From positions 1-6,873 of the forward strand of contig JAITAC010000008.1 of the NCBI GenBank assembly GCA_031284345.1: 6,873 nt of DNA. The letters run 5' to 3'. Made by a program: the position numbers and the translations under genes. Under the pieces are notes generated by a model, which was not told where the DNA came from, searched no databases, and saw only the letters and a list, made by a program, of their open reading frames with translations. The stretch comes from Holosporaceae bacterium. Its GTDB lineage: Bacteria > Pseudomonadota > Alphaproteobacteria > UBA3830. Positions 1-6,418 of this stretch are shown here, one piece after another (the first letter of the stretch is position 1; every line of letters starts with the position of its first letter).

Positions 1-942
1 GGCGTAATTGTGGACATTTTCGATTCCAACGAGATTCTAGAGGCAAAATTATTAGCCGGCGGAGCCAGGTACGATATGGTTTTTCCTACGGCATGGCCCA
101 ATTTTTCCCGTCAGCTGAAAGCGGGAATTTATCAAAAAATCGATATGGCAAAAGTGGATCGAAAAATATTCGATGCGGATATTATGGCACGATTAGCGGA
201 AAATGATAATGAAAATGATTATGCGGTTCCGTATCAATTTGGCATATCCGGCATCGGAATGGATGAGAGCCTCGTTGATAAGCTCGTACCCAACGCTCCC
301 AAGGATAGTCTGGCCATAATATTTGATCCGGTTTATGCGGAAAAAATCAGCAAATATAGAATATCGCTGTATGAGTCTCCTTGCGAATTATTTCCGGCAG
401 TGCTGGCGTATCTGGGACTCAATCCGGAAACGGAAAAAGAAGAAGATATTCGTGCGGCTTCTGGGCATTTGAGAAAGATAAGACGTCATATCTCGAAATT
501 TACCGCCTATGGCTTTGAGGATATCGCGTCCGGAAACGCCTGTGTCACTCTCAGCACGTCCGGAGACATAATAAAAATAAGAACTGACAATAAAAAACCT
601 CATGTAAAATTTTTCCTGCCCAAGGAAGGGGCGCCGCTGTGGGTGGACGTCATTGCCATTCCAAAAGGAGCGCGACATTTGAAAAACGCCTATGCATTCA
701 TGAGATTTTTATTTCATCCGAAGGTAATTGCTCAGATTACTAATAAAACTTCCCGCGCCAATGCCGTGACCGCTTCGGTGCAATTCGTGGACAGTACTTT
801 AGCAAGCGATGTCAATATATATCCGAGCGCGAAAATTCGCAAGAAATGCTATATTGAGAAAACACTGGATCCAAAAATAGAATCACTGAAGACGCGTCTG
901 CTGACAAAAATAAAATCCATGGGAACGGAAGAAGATGACTAA
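1..942 (+). CDS. potF: Polyamine (putrescine-type) ABC transporter periplasmic binding protein, 5'-truncated by the window edge
   Basis: This is the substrate-binding component of a PotFGHI/PotABCD-type ABC importer, which captures polyamines in the periplasm and hands them to the membrane permeases. The frame is open from base 1: G-V-I-V-D-I-F-D-S-N-E-I-L aligns with the PotF segment around YDVFDSNEVLEGKL. The GTG at 10 is therefore an internal valine codon and not the start. The signal peptide and roughly 45-55 residues are missing upstream. Family signatures, numbered from codon 1, are AVPYQFGISGIG (75-86), FDPVYAEK (108-115), FLPKEGAPLWVDVIAIPKGA (205-224), AYAFMRFLFHPKVIAQI, a PotF-like IYP and a terminal TRLLTKIKS. 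From my memory of E. coli PotF, the pocket acids are kept (E in SPCELF, D in SGD, D in WVDV). The aromatic position just before SGD is Thr, not Trp, so ligand preference could differ. The family call is firm; putrescine rather than spermidine is inferred. Confidence 0.9.
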   Translation, partial: GVIVDIFDSNEILEAKLLAGGARYDMVFPTAWPNFSRQLKAGIYQKIDMAKVDRKIFDADIMARLAENDNENDYAVPYQFGISGIGMDESLVDKLVPNAPKDSLAIIFDPVYAEKISKYRISLYESPCELFPAVLAYLGLNPETEKEEDIRAASGHLRKIRRHISKFTAYGFEDIASGNACVTLSTSGDIIKIRTDNKKPHVKFFLPKEGAPLWVDVIAIPKGARHLKNAYAFMRFLFHPKVIAQITNKTSRANAVTASVQFVDSTLASDVNIYPSAKIRKKCYIEKTLDPKIESLKTRLLTKIKSMGTEEDD

Positions 943-1108
943 ATTTTATTTTATGTTCTTTCTGTGTCTTTCTTGCGCCACCGATAAGACGCCGGAACTG
1001 CCAAATCTAAATGCAGAGTCATTTTCCTATGAAGGAATGATGCAAAAACAAAAAGAATTGAAGCAAAAGGCCATGGCCATAAAAAAGGAAAATGCTGAAC
1101 TTGATTAG
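935..1108 (+). CDS. Small putative lipoprotein, 57 aa, overlapping the end of the polyamine-binding gene
   Basis: The ATG at 935 lies inside the last codons of the PotF-like gene (stop 940-942), an 8-base overlap that suggests translational coupling. The purine-rich GGAAGAAG immediately upstream could act as a ribosome binding site, although it lies very close to the start. The product begins MTKFYFMFFLCLSCATDK: a short positive N-terminus, a hydrophobic stretch (residues 4-13) and a Cys at 14 preceded by L-S. This resembles a lipobox, although position -3 is Cys rather than the usual Leu. The mature part would be about 44 residues, hydrophilic and charged, with a Lys/Gln/Glu-rich likely helix (MMQKQKELKQKAMAIKKENAELD). 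It could be a small outer- or inner-membrane lipoprotein expressed with the transporter. I recognise no family. The reading frame is short, so chance remains possible; the overlap, leader and helical tail favour a real gene. Confidence 0.5.
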   Translation: MTKFYFMFFLCLSCATDKTPELPNLNAESFSYEGMMQKQKELKQKAMAIKKENAELD

Positions 1109-1240
1109 TAAAAAGTCAGTGCCAAAGCTCACCATCTGCCGTAACTAGTTGGGGTGGGGCAAGAATGCCGATTCTAGCAGTCTCTTGGGAATTCGCGTAT
1201 GATAGAATTCGTAGAGTGACCGTATGCTGGAAGTCATCTC
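1109..1240. other. Intergenic region without a recognised gene
   Basis: Between the small lipoprotein-like ORF and the aspS promoter there are 132 bases with no supportable ORF, tRNA or recognised RNA family. Visible structure includes two copies of the self-complementary hexamer GAATTC (1189-1194 and 1205-1210), which could form a 6-bp stem with a 10-base loop. There is also a G-rich stretch GGGGTGGGG (1151-1159). AGTC and CTCTTG occur at 1179-1187 and, slightly rearranged, at 1232-1243, and CGTATG occurs twice (1196-1201 and 1221-1226). These hints of local repetition are weak. The region could hold an untranslated leader, a small RNA, or a decayed repeat or mobile-element end. I cannot decide between these. 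Confidence 0.4.
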
Positions 1241-1269
1241 TTGTAAAACTAGTGTTTTTTTAGGATAAT
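1241..1269 (+). promoter_or_regulatory. Sigma70-like promoter for aspS and the downstream sugar-transport genes
   Basis: TTGTAA (1241-1246) and GATAAT (1264-1269) are separated by exactly 17 bases and match the TTGACA/TATAAT consensus at 4 and 5 of 6 positions. The start of transcription would fall near 1276, about 25 bases before the aspS start codon, leaving a short leader that contains the ribosome binding site. The spacer contains a run of seven T (1255-1261). Because the following genes are nearly contiguous, this is the only good promoter I see for the whole 1301-6318 block. Confidence 0.6.
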
Positions 1270-1286
1270 GACGATAATTTTTTTAC

Positions 1287-1291
1287 GAGGA
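1287..1291 (+). promoter_or_regulatory. Ribosome binding site that fixes the aspS start
   Basis: GAGGA lies 9 bases before the ATG at 1301. The earlier in-frame ATG at 1268 overlaps the promoter -10 box and precedes the predicted transcription start, so it cannot be used from this promoter. AspRS proteins of this type start only a few residues before YRTHTCG, which agrees with 1301. Confidence 0.75.
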
Positions 1292-1300
1292 AATACAAAC

Positions 1301-3130
1301 ATGAACACGTATAGAACTCACACCTGTGGAGAATTGAGAATAAATCACGTGGGAACTCAAGTGACTTTGTCCGGATGGGTACACAAAAAGAGAGATCATG
1401 GCAATTTGCTATTCATCGATCTTCGGGATCACTATGGCATAACCCAGTGCGTTGTGGATTCTGGCAGTGAAGTGTTTGGGGAAGTGGAAAAAATTAAGCA
1501 CGAATGCATCGTAACGGTGATCGGAACCATCGTGGAGAGGGAAATAGCCACCATTAACAATGAAAATCCCACAGGTCAAATAGAAATTCGCATTGAGGAG
1601 TTTAAAGTTTTATCATTGGTGGATAATCTTCCAATGGCCATCAGCAGTATTTCGGATACGTCCGAAGAAAACCGATTAAAATATCGTTTCTTGGATCTGC
1701 GCCGGGAAAAAATTCATAAGAACATCGTGCTTCGCTGCAATATTATCGCCAGTATTCGGGAGAAAATGCGAAAAGCCGGTTTTTTGGAAATCAGTACGCC
1801 AATTTTAACCGCCAGTTCTCCGGAAGGAGCACGGGATTTTTTGGTGCCCAGTCGTCTGCATCCGGGACAATTTTACGCGCTGCCACAGGCGCCACAGCAG
1901 TTCAAGCAGCTGCTGATGGTGGCGGGATTCGATAAATATTTCCAGATAGCTCCATGTTTTCGAGATGAAGACAGTCGGGCCGACAGATCTCCGGGAGAAT
2001 TTTATCAATTGGATTTCGAGATGTCCTTCGTAACGCAGGATGACGTATTCAGCACCATCGAGCCCGTCATCTATGAGATATTTAAGGAATATACGACCAA
2101 AGCTGTTTCGTCCTATCCGTTTCGTCGTATTTCCTACGACTACGCGCTGCTGCGCTATGGCACAGACAAGCCGGATTTGAGAAATCCACTGCTCATAAGT
2201 GAAGTAAAAGATATATTTGAGGACTCTTCCTTCGCGGCCTTCGCAAATGCTGTGAAAAATGGAGCCGTCGTGCGAGCTATTGGGGTCGTCGGAGCCGAAA
2301 AGCAGCCACGCAGCTTCTTCGATAAGCTGAACGACTGGGCAAAAGATCACGAAATGCCCGGACTTGGCTACATTATTTTTAATGGCGAAGAGGTCAGAGG
2401 TCCCATAGCAAAATTTCTCACAAGTGAGCAGATTTACGCAGTAAGAGAGCGCGCACTGGCGCCAAGCCAAATCGCCATCGAGCAGTTGGAGCAGTGGAAA
2501 AATCGCGTGGGAATGGCCTACAACGGAGCAGTTTTTTTTGTCTGCGACCAGAAGAAAAAAGCGGAAAAATTTTCCGGATTACTGCGACAAAAATTGGGAA
2601 ACGATCTGAATCTGTGCACCGATAGCTTCGAATTCTGCTGGATTGTGGATTTCCCCATGTACGAATTAAACGAAGATACCGGCACCATTGACTTCTGTCA
2701 CAATCCTTTTTCCATGCCACAGGGAGGAATGAAGGCATTGCTCCGGGAAGATCCTCTGGATATCAAAGCGTATCAGTATGATATAGTCTGCAATGGTGTG
2801 GAATTATCCAGCGGCGCCATTAGAAATCACGAGCCGGATCTCATGTTGAAAGCCTTCGAAATAGCCGGCTACGATCCTGAGGTGACAAAAGAGAAATTTA
2901 AAGGAATGTTTAATGCATTTCGGTTCGGAGCTCCTCCGCATGGTGGATGCGCTCCGGGTATTGATAGAATCGTAATGCTAATAGCCGAAGAGCCGAATAT
3001 CAGAGAAGTTATTCCATTCCCTCTGAATCAGCAGGCTCAGGATTTGATGATGAATGCTCCATCCAATGTTTCGGAAAAACAACTGAAAGAATTACATATA
3101 AAATTGAATTTACCCAAAAAAAATGTCTAA
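1301..3130 (+). CDS. aspS: Aspartyl-tRNA synthetase, probably non-discriminating (Asp-tRNA(Asp/Asn) ligase)
   Basis: This cytoplasmic class II synthetase activates aspartate with ATP and loads it onto tRNA-Asp, and probably also onto tRNA-Asn. The 609-residue length is normal for bacterial AspRS. An N-terminal OB-fold anticodon-binding domain (about 1-110; [28 protein letters not shown]) precedes the class II core. The core shows motif 1 near 152-170 (ending in STPIL), [12 protein letters not shown] (195-206), motif 2 FRDED (220-224) with R227 and R230, the bacterial insertion domain (about 290-430), [12 protein letters not shown] (499-510) and motif 3 APGIDR (551-556). H33, in KKRDHGN, matches the His found in non-discriminating enzymes such as that of Pseudomonas aeruginosa; the discriminating E. 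coli enzyme has Leu. Such an enzyme makes Asp-tRNA-Asn for GatCAB amidation. No domain or key residue appears missing. The gene follows a plausible promoter, and the next gene begins 14 bases after its stop. Confidence 0.97.
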   Translation: MNTYRTHTCGELRINHVGTQVTLSGWVHKKRDHGNLLFIDLRDHYGITQCVVDSGSEVFGEVEKIKHECIVTVIGTIVEREIATINNENPTGQIEIRIEEFKVLSLVDNLPMAISSISDTSEENRLKYRFLDLRREKIHKNIVLRCNIIASIREKMRKAGFLEISTPILTASSPEGARDFLVPSRLHPGQFYALPQAPQQFKQLLMVAGFDKYFQIAPCFRDEDSRADRSPGEFYQLDFEMSFVTQDDVFSTIEPVIYEIFKEYTTKAVSSYPFRRISYDYALLRYGTDKPDLRNPLLISEVKDIFEDSSFAAFANAVKNGAVVRAIGVVGAEKQPRSFFDKLNDWAKDHEMPGLGYIIFNGEEVRGPIAKFLTSEQIYAVRERALAPSQIAIEQLEQWKNRVGMAYNGAVFFVCDQKKKAEKFSGLLRQKLGNDLNLCTDSFEFCWIVDFPMYELNEDTGTIDFCHNPFSMPQGGMKALLREDPLDIKAYQYDIVCNGVELSSGAIRNHEPDLMLKAFEIAGYDPEVTKEKFKGMFNAFRFGAPPHGGCAPGIDRIVMLIAEEPNIREVIPFPLNQQAQDLMMNAPSNVSEKQLKELHIKLNLPKKNV

Positions 3131-3131
3131 T

Positions 3132-3135
3132 GGAG
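3132..3135 (+). promoter_or_regulatory. Ribosome binding site that fixes the sugar-binding protein start
   Basis: GGAG starts one base after the aspS stop codon (TAA 3128-3130) and lies 9 bases before the ATG at 3145. The other in-frame ATG, at 3130, overlaps the aspS stop but has no Shine-Dalgarno sequence before it and would add only MEKYK ahead of the signal peptide. Confidence 0.7.
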
Positions 3136-3144
3136 AAATATAAA

Positions 3145-4545
3145 ATGAAAAAAATAAAAAAATACTTGGAATTTTTTGCGATTGCAACAACATTTGCCAT
3201 CGGAAGCATGAATTATATGGAGGCCGTTACTCTCAAAATCACTTGCAGATCAAAGGGAAAAGAGCTGGAGCTGCTGCGCAAAGCCATTGAGGAATGGATG
3301 GTGAAACACGACGGTGAGCATAAGGTGGAAATCGTAACGCTTCCCCACGCCAGCAACGAGTGTTTCGCGCTGTATCAGCAGTGGTTTGGAGCGGAAAGCT
3401 TTGACGTTGACATTCTTCAGCTGGACGTCGCCTGGGTGGGAATTTTTTCCGATTACCTGTTAGCTCTGGACGAATATTGCGCCGGTCAGCTGGACATGAA
3501 CGATTATTTTGACATAATCAAGGAAAATATGTACGGTAATGATGGCCGCATAATCGCTCTTCCCCTCTATACGGACTGCGGTATGATATATTATCGTCGC
3601 GATCTGCTGGAAAAATATGCAAAGCCAGTTCCACAAACTCTGGAGGAAATGTACGATACTGCTTTGTATATCCAAAACGAAGAACGCAAAGATGAATCAA
3701 AGCAAAATAAATTCTACGGTTTTGTGCTGCAGGCTAAAGCCTTCGAAATCTTGACCTGTAATTTTGCAGAAATACTAGACGCCTGCGGTGGCGCCATCGT
3801 AAAAAATGACGTCGTCGAAATAAACTCCGCCCGAGGAAGCTACGCCATCGAATTCATGATAAAATGTCAAAAAAATATCATGAGCCGTAGCGTTCTAAAC
3901 TATTCCGAAGAAGATGCCCGCGGTGTTTTTCAATCGGGAAATGCCGTGTTCATGCGAAATTGGCCCTATGCCTACGCTCTCATGAATGATCCATCAACGG
4001 CAGTCGCCGGCAAAATCGGCGTAATGACGATACCGCCAAGTGCCGTCAACGGTAAGGAATCCGGCGTGCTCGGAGGATGGTTTATGGGCGTCTCCAGATA
4101 TTCAAAACATAAAGAATTGGCCGCAGATCTCGCGATGTTCATCTCCGGTAAAGCACAGCAGAAGATCAGGGTGGAATTCTCCTACTTGCCAACATTCAAG
4201 AGCTTGTATAGCGATCCGGATGTTTTGAAGATGAATCCGTTCGTGGCAAATATGCAGAAACCACTGCTAAACGCTGTCGCAAGACCTTCCAAAGTGTTTG
4301 GGAAAAATTACACAAAAGCCAGTTCCGAAATATTTAACACCATTAATACAATATTGACCGAAAGTATTGATAATACAGAAGATTTTAACGCTAACAAACA
4401 CATGAACCGCCTAAATGAAAAATTATCGCGTCTCCTGCAGGAAAAACAGCAAAAAAAAATAACCAACACCGCAGAAGATGATAGTAAAACAGGCTTTTTT
4501 AGGAGTATACTAAATTCAATTATGAGATTTTTTGGAAAACATTAA
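3145..4545 (+). CDS. Sugar ABC transporter periplasmic binding protein, family 1, ThuE (trehalose/maltose)-like
   Basis: This is the periplasmic receptor of a carbohydrate ABC importer and would deliver sugar to the two permeases encoded next. The 466-residue product starts with a signal peptide (MKKIKKYLEFFAIATTFAIG, cleavage likely after YMEA at 27). The mature part begins VTLKITC, like the ThuE start ATLTIAC. ThuE-group landmarks are ALYQQW (75-80), DVDILQLDVAWVGI (87-100), IALPLYTDCGMIYYRRDLLEKY (137-158), GFVLQAKAFEILTCN (192-206), RGVFQSGNAVFMRNWPYAYA (259-278), LGGWFMGVSRYSK (309-321), ELAADLA and NAVARPS (376-382). Trehalose, maltose or another alpha-glucoside is the likely ligand by homology, but the residues do not prove it. 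The protein is about 40 residues longer than ThuE, as I recall it: residues from about 431 form a Lys/Gln-rich segment followed by an amphipathic tail (GFFRSILNSIMRFFGKH). An A9 run sits at that junction. Confidence 0.93.
   Translation: MKKIKKYLEFFAIATTFAIGSMNYMEAVTLKITCRSKGKELELLRKAIEEWMVKHDGEHKVEIVTLPHASNECFALYQQWFGAESFDVDILQLDVAWVGIFSDYLLALDEYCAGQLDMNDYFDIIKENMYGNDGRIIALPLYTDCGMIYYRRDLLEKYAKPVPQTLEEMYDTALYIQNEERKDESKQNKFYGFVLQAKAFEILTCNFAEILDACGGAIVKNDVVEINSARGSYAIEFMIKCQKNIMSRSVLNYSEEDARGVFQSGNAVFMRNWPYAYALMNDPSTAVAGKIGVMTIPPSAVNGKESGVLGGWFMGVSRYSKHKELAADLAMFISGKAQQKIRVEFSYLPTFKSLYSDPDVLKMNPFVANMQKPLLNAVARPSKVFGKNYTKASSEIFNTINTILTESIDNTEDFNANKHMNRLNEKLSRLLQEKQQKKITNTAEDDSKTGFFRSILNSIMRFFGKH
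4451..4459 (+). repeat. A9 homopolymer inside the sugar-binding protein gene
   Basis: Nine consecutive A residues span codons 436-439 (Gln-Lys-Lys-Ile), where the conserved binding domain gives way to the extra C-terminal tail. Loss of one A would put TAA directly after Lys438. Gain of one A would add seven residues (NNQHRRR) and then a TGA. Either change would remove the tail and leave the binding domain intact. The run is read directly; slippage is inferred. Confidence 0.85.
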
Positions 4546-4554
4546 GGAATGGAG
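4544..4554 (+). promoter_or_regulatory. Ribosome binding site supporting a TTG start for the MalF-type permease
   Basis: AAGGA (4544-4548) overlaps the last two bases of the preceding stop codon, and GGAG (4551-4554) ends 7 bases before TTG at 4562. The farther in-frame TTG at 4532 lies inside the binding-protein gene, with no good ribosome binding site at a proper distance. No in-frame ATG is available before the first membrane segment. Confidence 0.55.
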
Positions 4555-4561
4555 TATTTGT

Positions 4562-5458
4562 TTGCAAAATCAAAAAACTAATAAAAAGCGGTTTGATTTT
4601 TCTAACTGGTTATTTTTGTTTCCTTGCCTGTTCGTATTAGTTTTATGTGCCGGTTGGCCACTGATCAGAACGGTATTTTTTAGTTTTACGAATGCGACTC
4701 TTGATAATTTAAATCACGCAGATTTTGTAGGCGTAAATAATTTTATATCTTTAGCCCGCGATCAAGACTGGTGGAAAGCGGTTTTCAATACGTTTGTGAT
4801 AGCTGGCATTTCTGTTCCGCTGGAGACGTTTCTTGGCATGATAATTGCTCTGATGCTCCATACGAATTTCCGGGGTAGGGGACTAATGAGAGCAATTGTG
4901 CTGGTACCCTGGGTAATTCCCACGATTGTCTCAGCTCGCATGTGGGCCTGGATGCTGAATGACTCATACGGCATCATCAACGAGCTTCTTCTCAAAGCGT
5001 CTCTAATCAAGATGCCGGTTCCGTGGATTGCCTCTCATTTTCTCAGTATTGTATCCATAATAATTGTGGAAGTCTGGAAAACGACTCCGTATATGGCTCT
5101 CTTGCTGCTGGCCGGACTGCAGGGGATGCCGCAGGACTGTTTCGAGGCAGCAGAAGTGGATGGCGTACCTCTGCGAAGAAGGTTCACCAGTATTATTCTC
5201 CCCATGATGAAACCAACCATAATCGTCGCCGTAATATTCCGGACGTTGGATGCCGTGAGAATTTTCGATTTGGTTTATGTATTGAGTAGTGGTAATAATT
5301 CCAATGCCACGATGTCGGTTTTTGCCAGACGTCACCTTGTGGACTATGCGGACGTTGGATTTGGATCTGCTGCTGCTACGGCTTTGCTGTTTTTCATTGC
5401 GTTTCTTGGGGTGTTGTATATTTCTTTTAACCAAAGAAAGCTTCAAAAAATGGATTGA
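4562..5458 (+). CDS. Sugar ABC transporter permease, MalF/ThuF type
   Basis: This inner-membrane subunit pairs with the product of the next gene to form the sugar translocation pore. The 298-residue product from TTG 4562 has a basic N-terminus (NQKTNKKR) and six probable membrane helices near residues 15-40, 74-100, 108-130, 160-187, 218-240 and 268-288. The cytoplasmic EAA loop that docks the ATPase is clear: E195-A-A-E-V-D200-G201, followed by ILP (212-214). Other family features are FSFTNA and GVNNF before helix 2, and VPWVIPTIVSARMWAWM in and after helix 3. It lacks the large periplasmic loop of E. coli MalF, as is usual in the ThuF/UgpA-like group. The start is 16 bases after the binding-protein stop, and the stop precedes the partner gene by 5 bases. 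The start codon is less certain than the family: TTG at 4532 would give 308 residues. Confidence 0.92.
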   Translation: MQNQKTNKKRFDFSNWLFLFPCLFVLVLCAGWPLIRTVFFSFTNATLDNLNHADFVGVNNFISLARDQDWWKAVFNTFVIAGISVPLETFLGMIIALMLHTNFRGRGLMRAIVLVPWVIPTIVSARMWAWMLNDSYGIINELLLKASLIKMPVPWIASHFLSIVSIIIVEVWKTTPYMALLLLAGLQGMPQDCFEAAEVDGVPLRRRFTSIILPMMKPTIIVAVIFRTLDAVRIFDLVYVLSSGNNSNATMSVFARRHLVDYADVGFGSAAATALLFFIAFLGVLYISFNQRKLQKMD

Positions 5459-5463
5459 CCCAA

Positions 5464-6318
5464 ATGCTTACTTTAGAAAATAAATGGAAATGCAGAAAAA
5501 TAATAAAAAACACAATATTTTTCAGTTTGTGCGTTGGAGTAGCGATTTACTGTCTGTTTCCCTTCTATTGGGCGGTGGTTTCGTCGCTGCGGGACAGTGC
5601 CAGTCTATTTTCTACGGAATTTTTTCCATCAAAAATTACATTTGAAAATTATAAAAATGTTCTCGGTGATTCAACTTTTGGATGCTCTTTTTTGAATTCC
5701 ACCATTGTTGCTACATTTACATCATTTTTGACATTATTAATATGTCTTTTGGCGGCATATCCGCTGGCGCGCCACTCATTTCCTGGCAAAAAAAGAGTAC
5801 TAATGATAGCTCTTAGCGTAACGACTCTTCCTCATGTGGCGGTTTTGTCCGGAATGTTTGAGCTAATTCGCATACTTGATCTCTATAACGAAAAATCTGC
5901 ATTGATCATCACCTACATGATAATCACCGTTCCTTTTACGCTATGGATCATGACTAATTTCGTGCGCAGTATCCCCAAAGAGATTGAAGAGGCCGCTATC
6001 ATGGACGGCGCTAGCCCATATACGATTCTCGTTAAGGTATTTCTGCCAATACTGGGACCGGCCATTGTTACCACTGGCCTACTGGCGTTTATTGCCGCCT
6101 GGAACGAATTCCTGTTTGCTCTTACCTTCACTCTGACGAATCAGGCGAGGACGGTGCCGGTTTCTTTGGCGTTGTTTAGCGGAGCCAGCCAGCATGAATT
6201 GCCTTGGGGGTTGATTATGGCCGCCAGCGTCATCGTGACACTTCCGCTGGTGCTGCTTGTGGTGGTTTTCCAAAAGAGAATTATTTCCGGTCTGACGGCG
6301 GGGTCCATTAAGGGCTGA
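5464..6318 (+). CDS. Sugar ABC transporter permease, MalG/ThuG type
   Basis: This is the second inner-membrane pore subunit, partner of the MalF-type protein encoded just upstream. The 284-residue length fits MalG-type permeases. Six helices are likely near residues 17-38, 78-99, 113-134, 146-168, 197-220 and 246-268. The EAA loop is canonical: E176-A-A-I-M-D181-G182-A-S-P, with the LP at 194-195. The sequence ends in QKRIISGLTAGSIKG, a typical MalG C-terminus. ATG 5464 was chosen over TTG 5455, which overlaps the previous stop. Only a weak TGGA (5451-5454) serves as ribosome binding site, so translation is probably coupled to the upstream gene. The next gene, on the same strand, is not an ATPase, so the MsmK/UgpC/MalK-type ATP-binding subunit must be supplied from another locus. 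Confidence 0.93.
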   Translation: MLTLENKWKCRKIIKNTIFFSLCVGVAIYCLFPFYWAVVSSLRDSASLFSTEFFPSKITFENYKNVLGDSTFGCSFLNSTIVATFTSFLTLLICLLAAYPLARHSFPGKKRVLMIALSVTTLPHVAVLSGMFELIRILDLYNEKSALIITYMIITVPFTLWIMTNFVRSIPKEIEEAAIMDGASPYTILVKVFLPILGPAIVTTGLLAFIAAWNEFLFALTFTLTNQARTVPVSLALFSGASQHELPWGLIMAASVIVTLPLVLLVVVFQKRIISGLTAGSIKG

Positions 6319-6418
6319 GTCTGCATGTTGGTTCGCGTAGATTGTAATGTCTCCCCATCTTGTTTTGTAAGAAAAACAGCCCATGGTTGCGGTTGTAATA
6401 TTATTTTTGAGAAAAGAT

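Noticed and set aside
1149..1160. G-rich TTGGGGTGGGGC as a G-quadruplex
   Set aside because: Only two G runs are present; four are needed for an intramolecular quadruplex.
1245..1261. AAAAC-TAGT-GTTTT inverted repeat followed by T residues, resembling a terminator for the upstream genes
   Set aside because: The stem is only 5 bp and almost all A-T, and it overlaps the aspS promoter. It is more simply explained by the AT-rich spacer.
1268..1300. Upstream ATG at 1268 as the aspS start
   Set aside because: It overlaps the -10 box, lies before the predicted transcription start, has no ribosome binding site and adds 11 residues not seen in the family.
1805..2470. Long antisense open frame of 221 codons within aspS
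   Set aside because: It lies wholly opposite a strongly conserved coding region and its translation resembles no known family. It follows from the codon usage of aspS.
5003..5446. Antisense open frame of 147 codons within the MalF-type permease gene
   Set aside because: It is opposite the conserved EAA region, its translation is low-complexity basic sequence, and no ribosome binding site or homology is apparent.
6312..6382. GGGCTG (6312-6317) and CAGCCC (6377-6382) inverted pair around the gap after the MalG-type gene
   Set aside because: Six base pairs enclosing 59 bases, without a following T run, is weak and includes part of the coding sequence. It is not a convincing terminator or regulatory structure.
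6360..6382. TGTTTT/AAAACA hairpin before the DUF488 gene
   Set aside because: It is a short A-T stem with no T run after it. Not enough for a terminator, and no well-spaced promoter boxes were found nearby.
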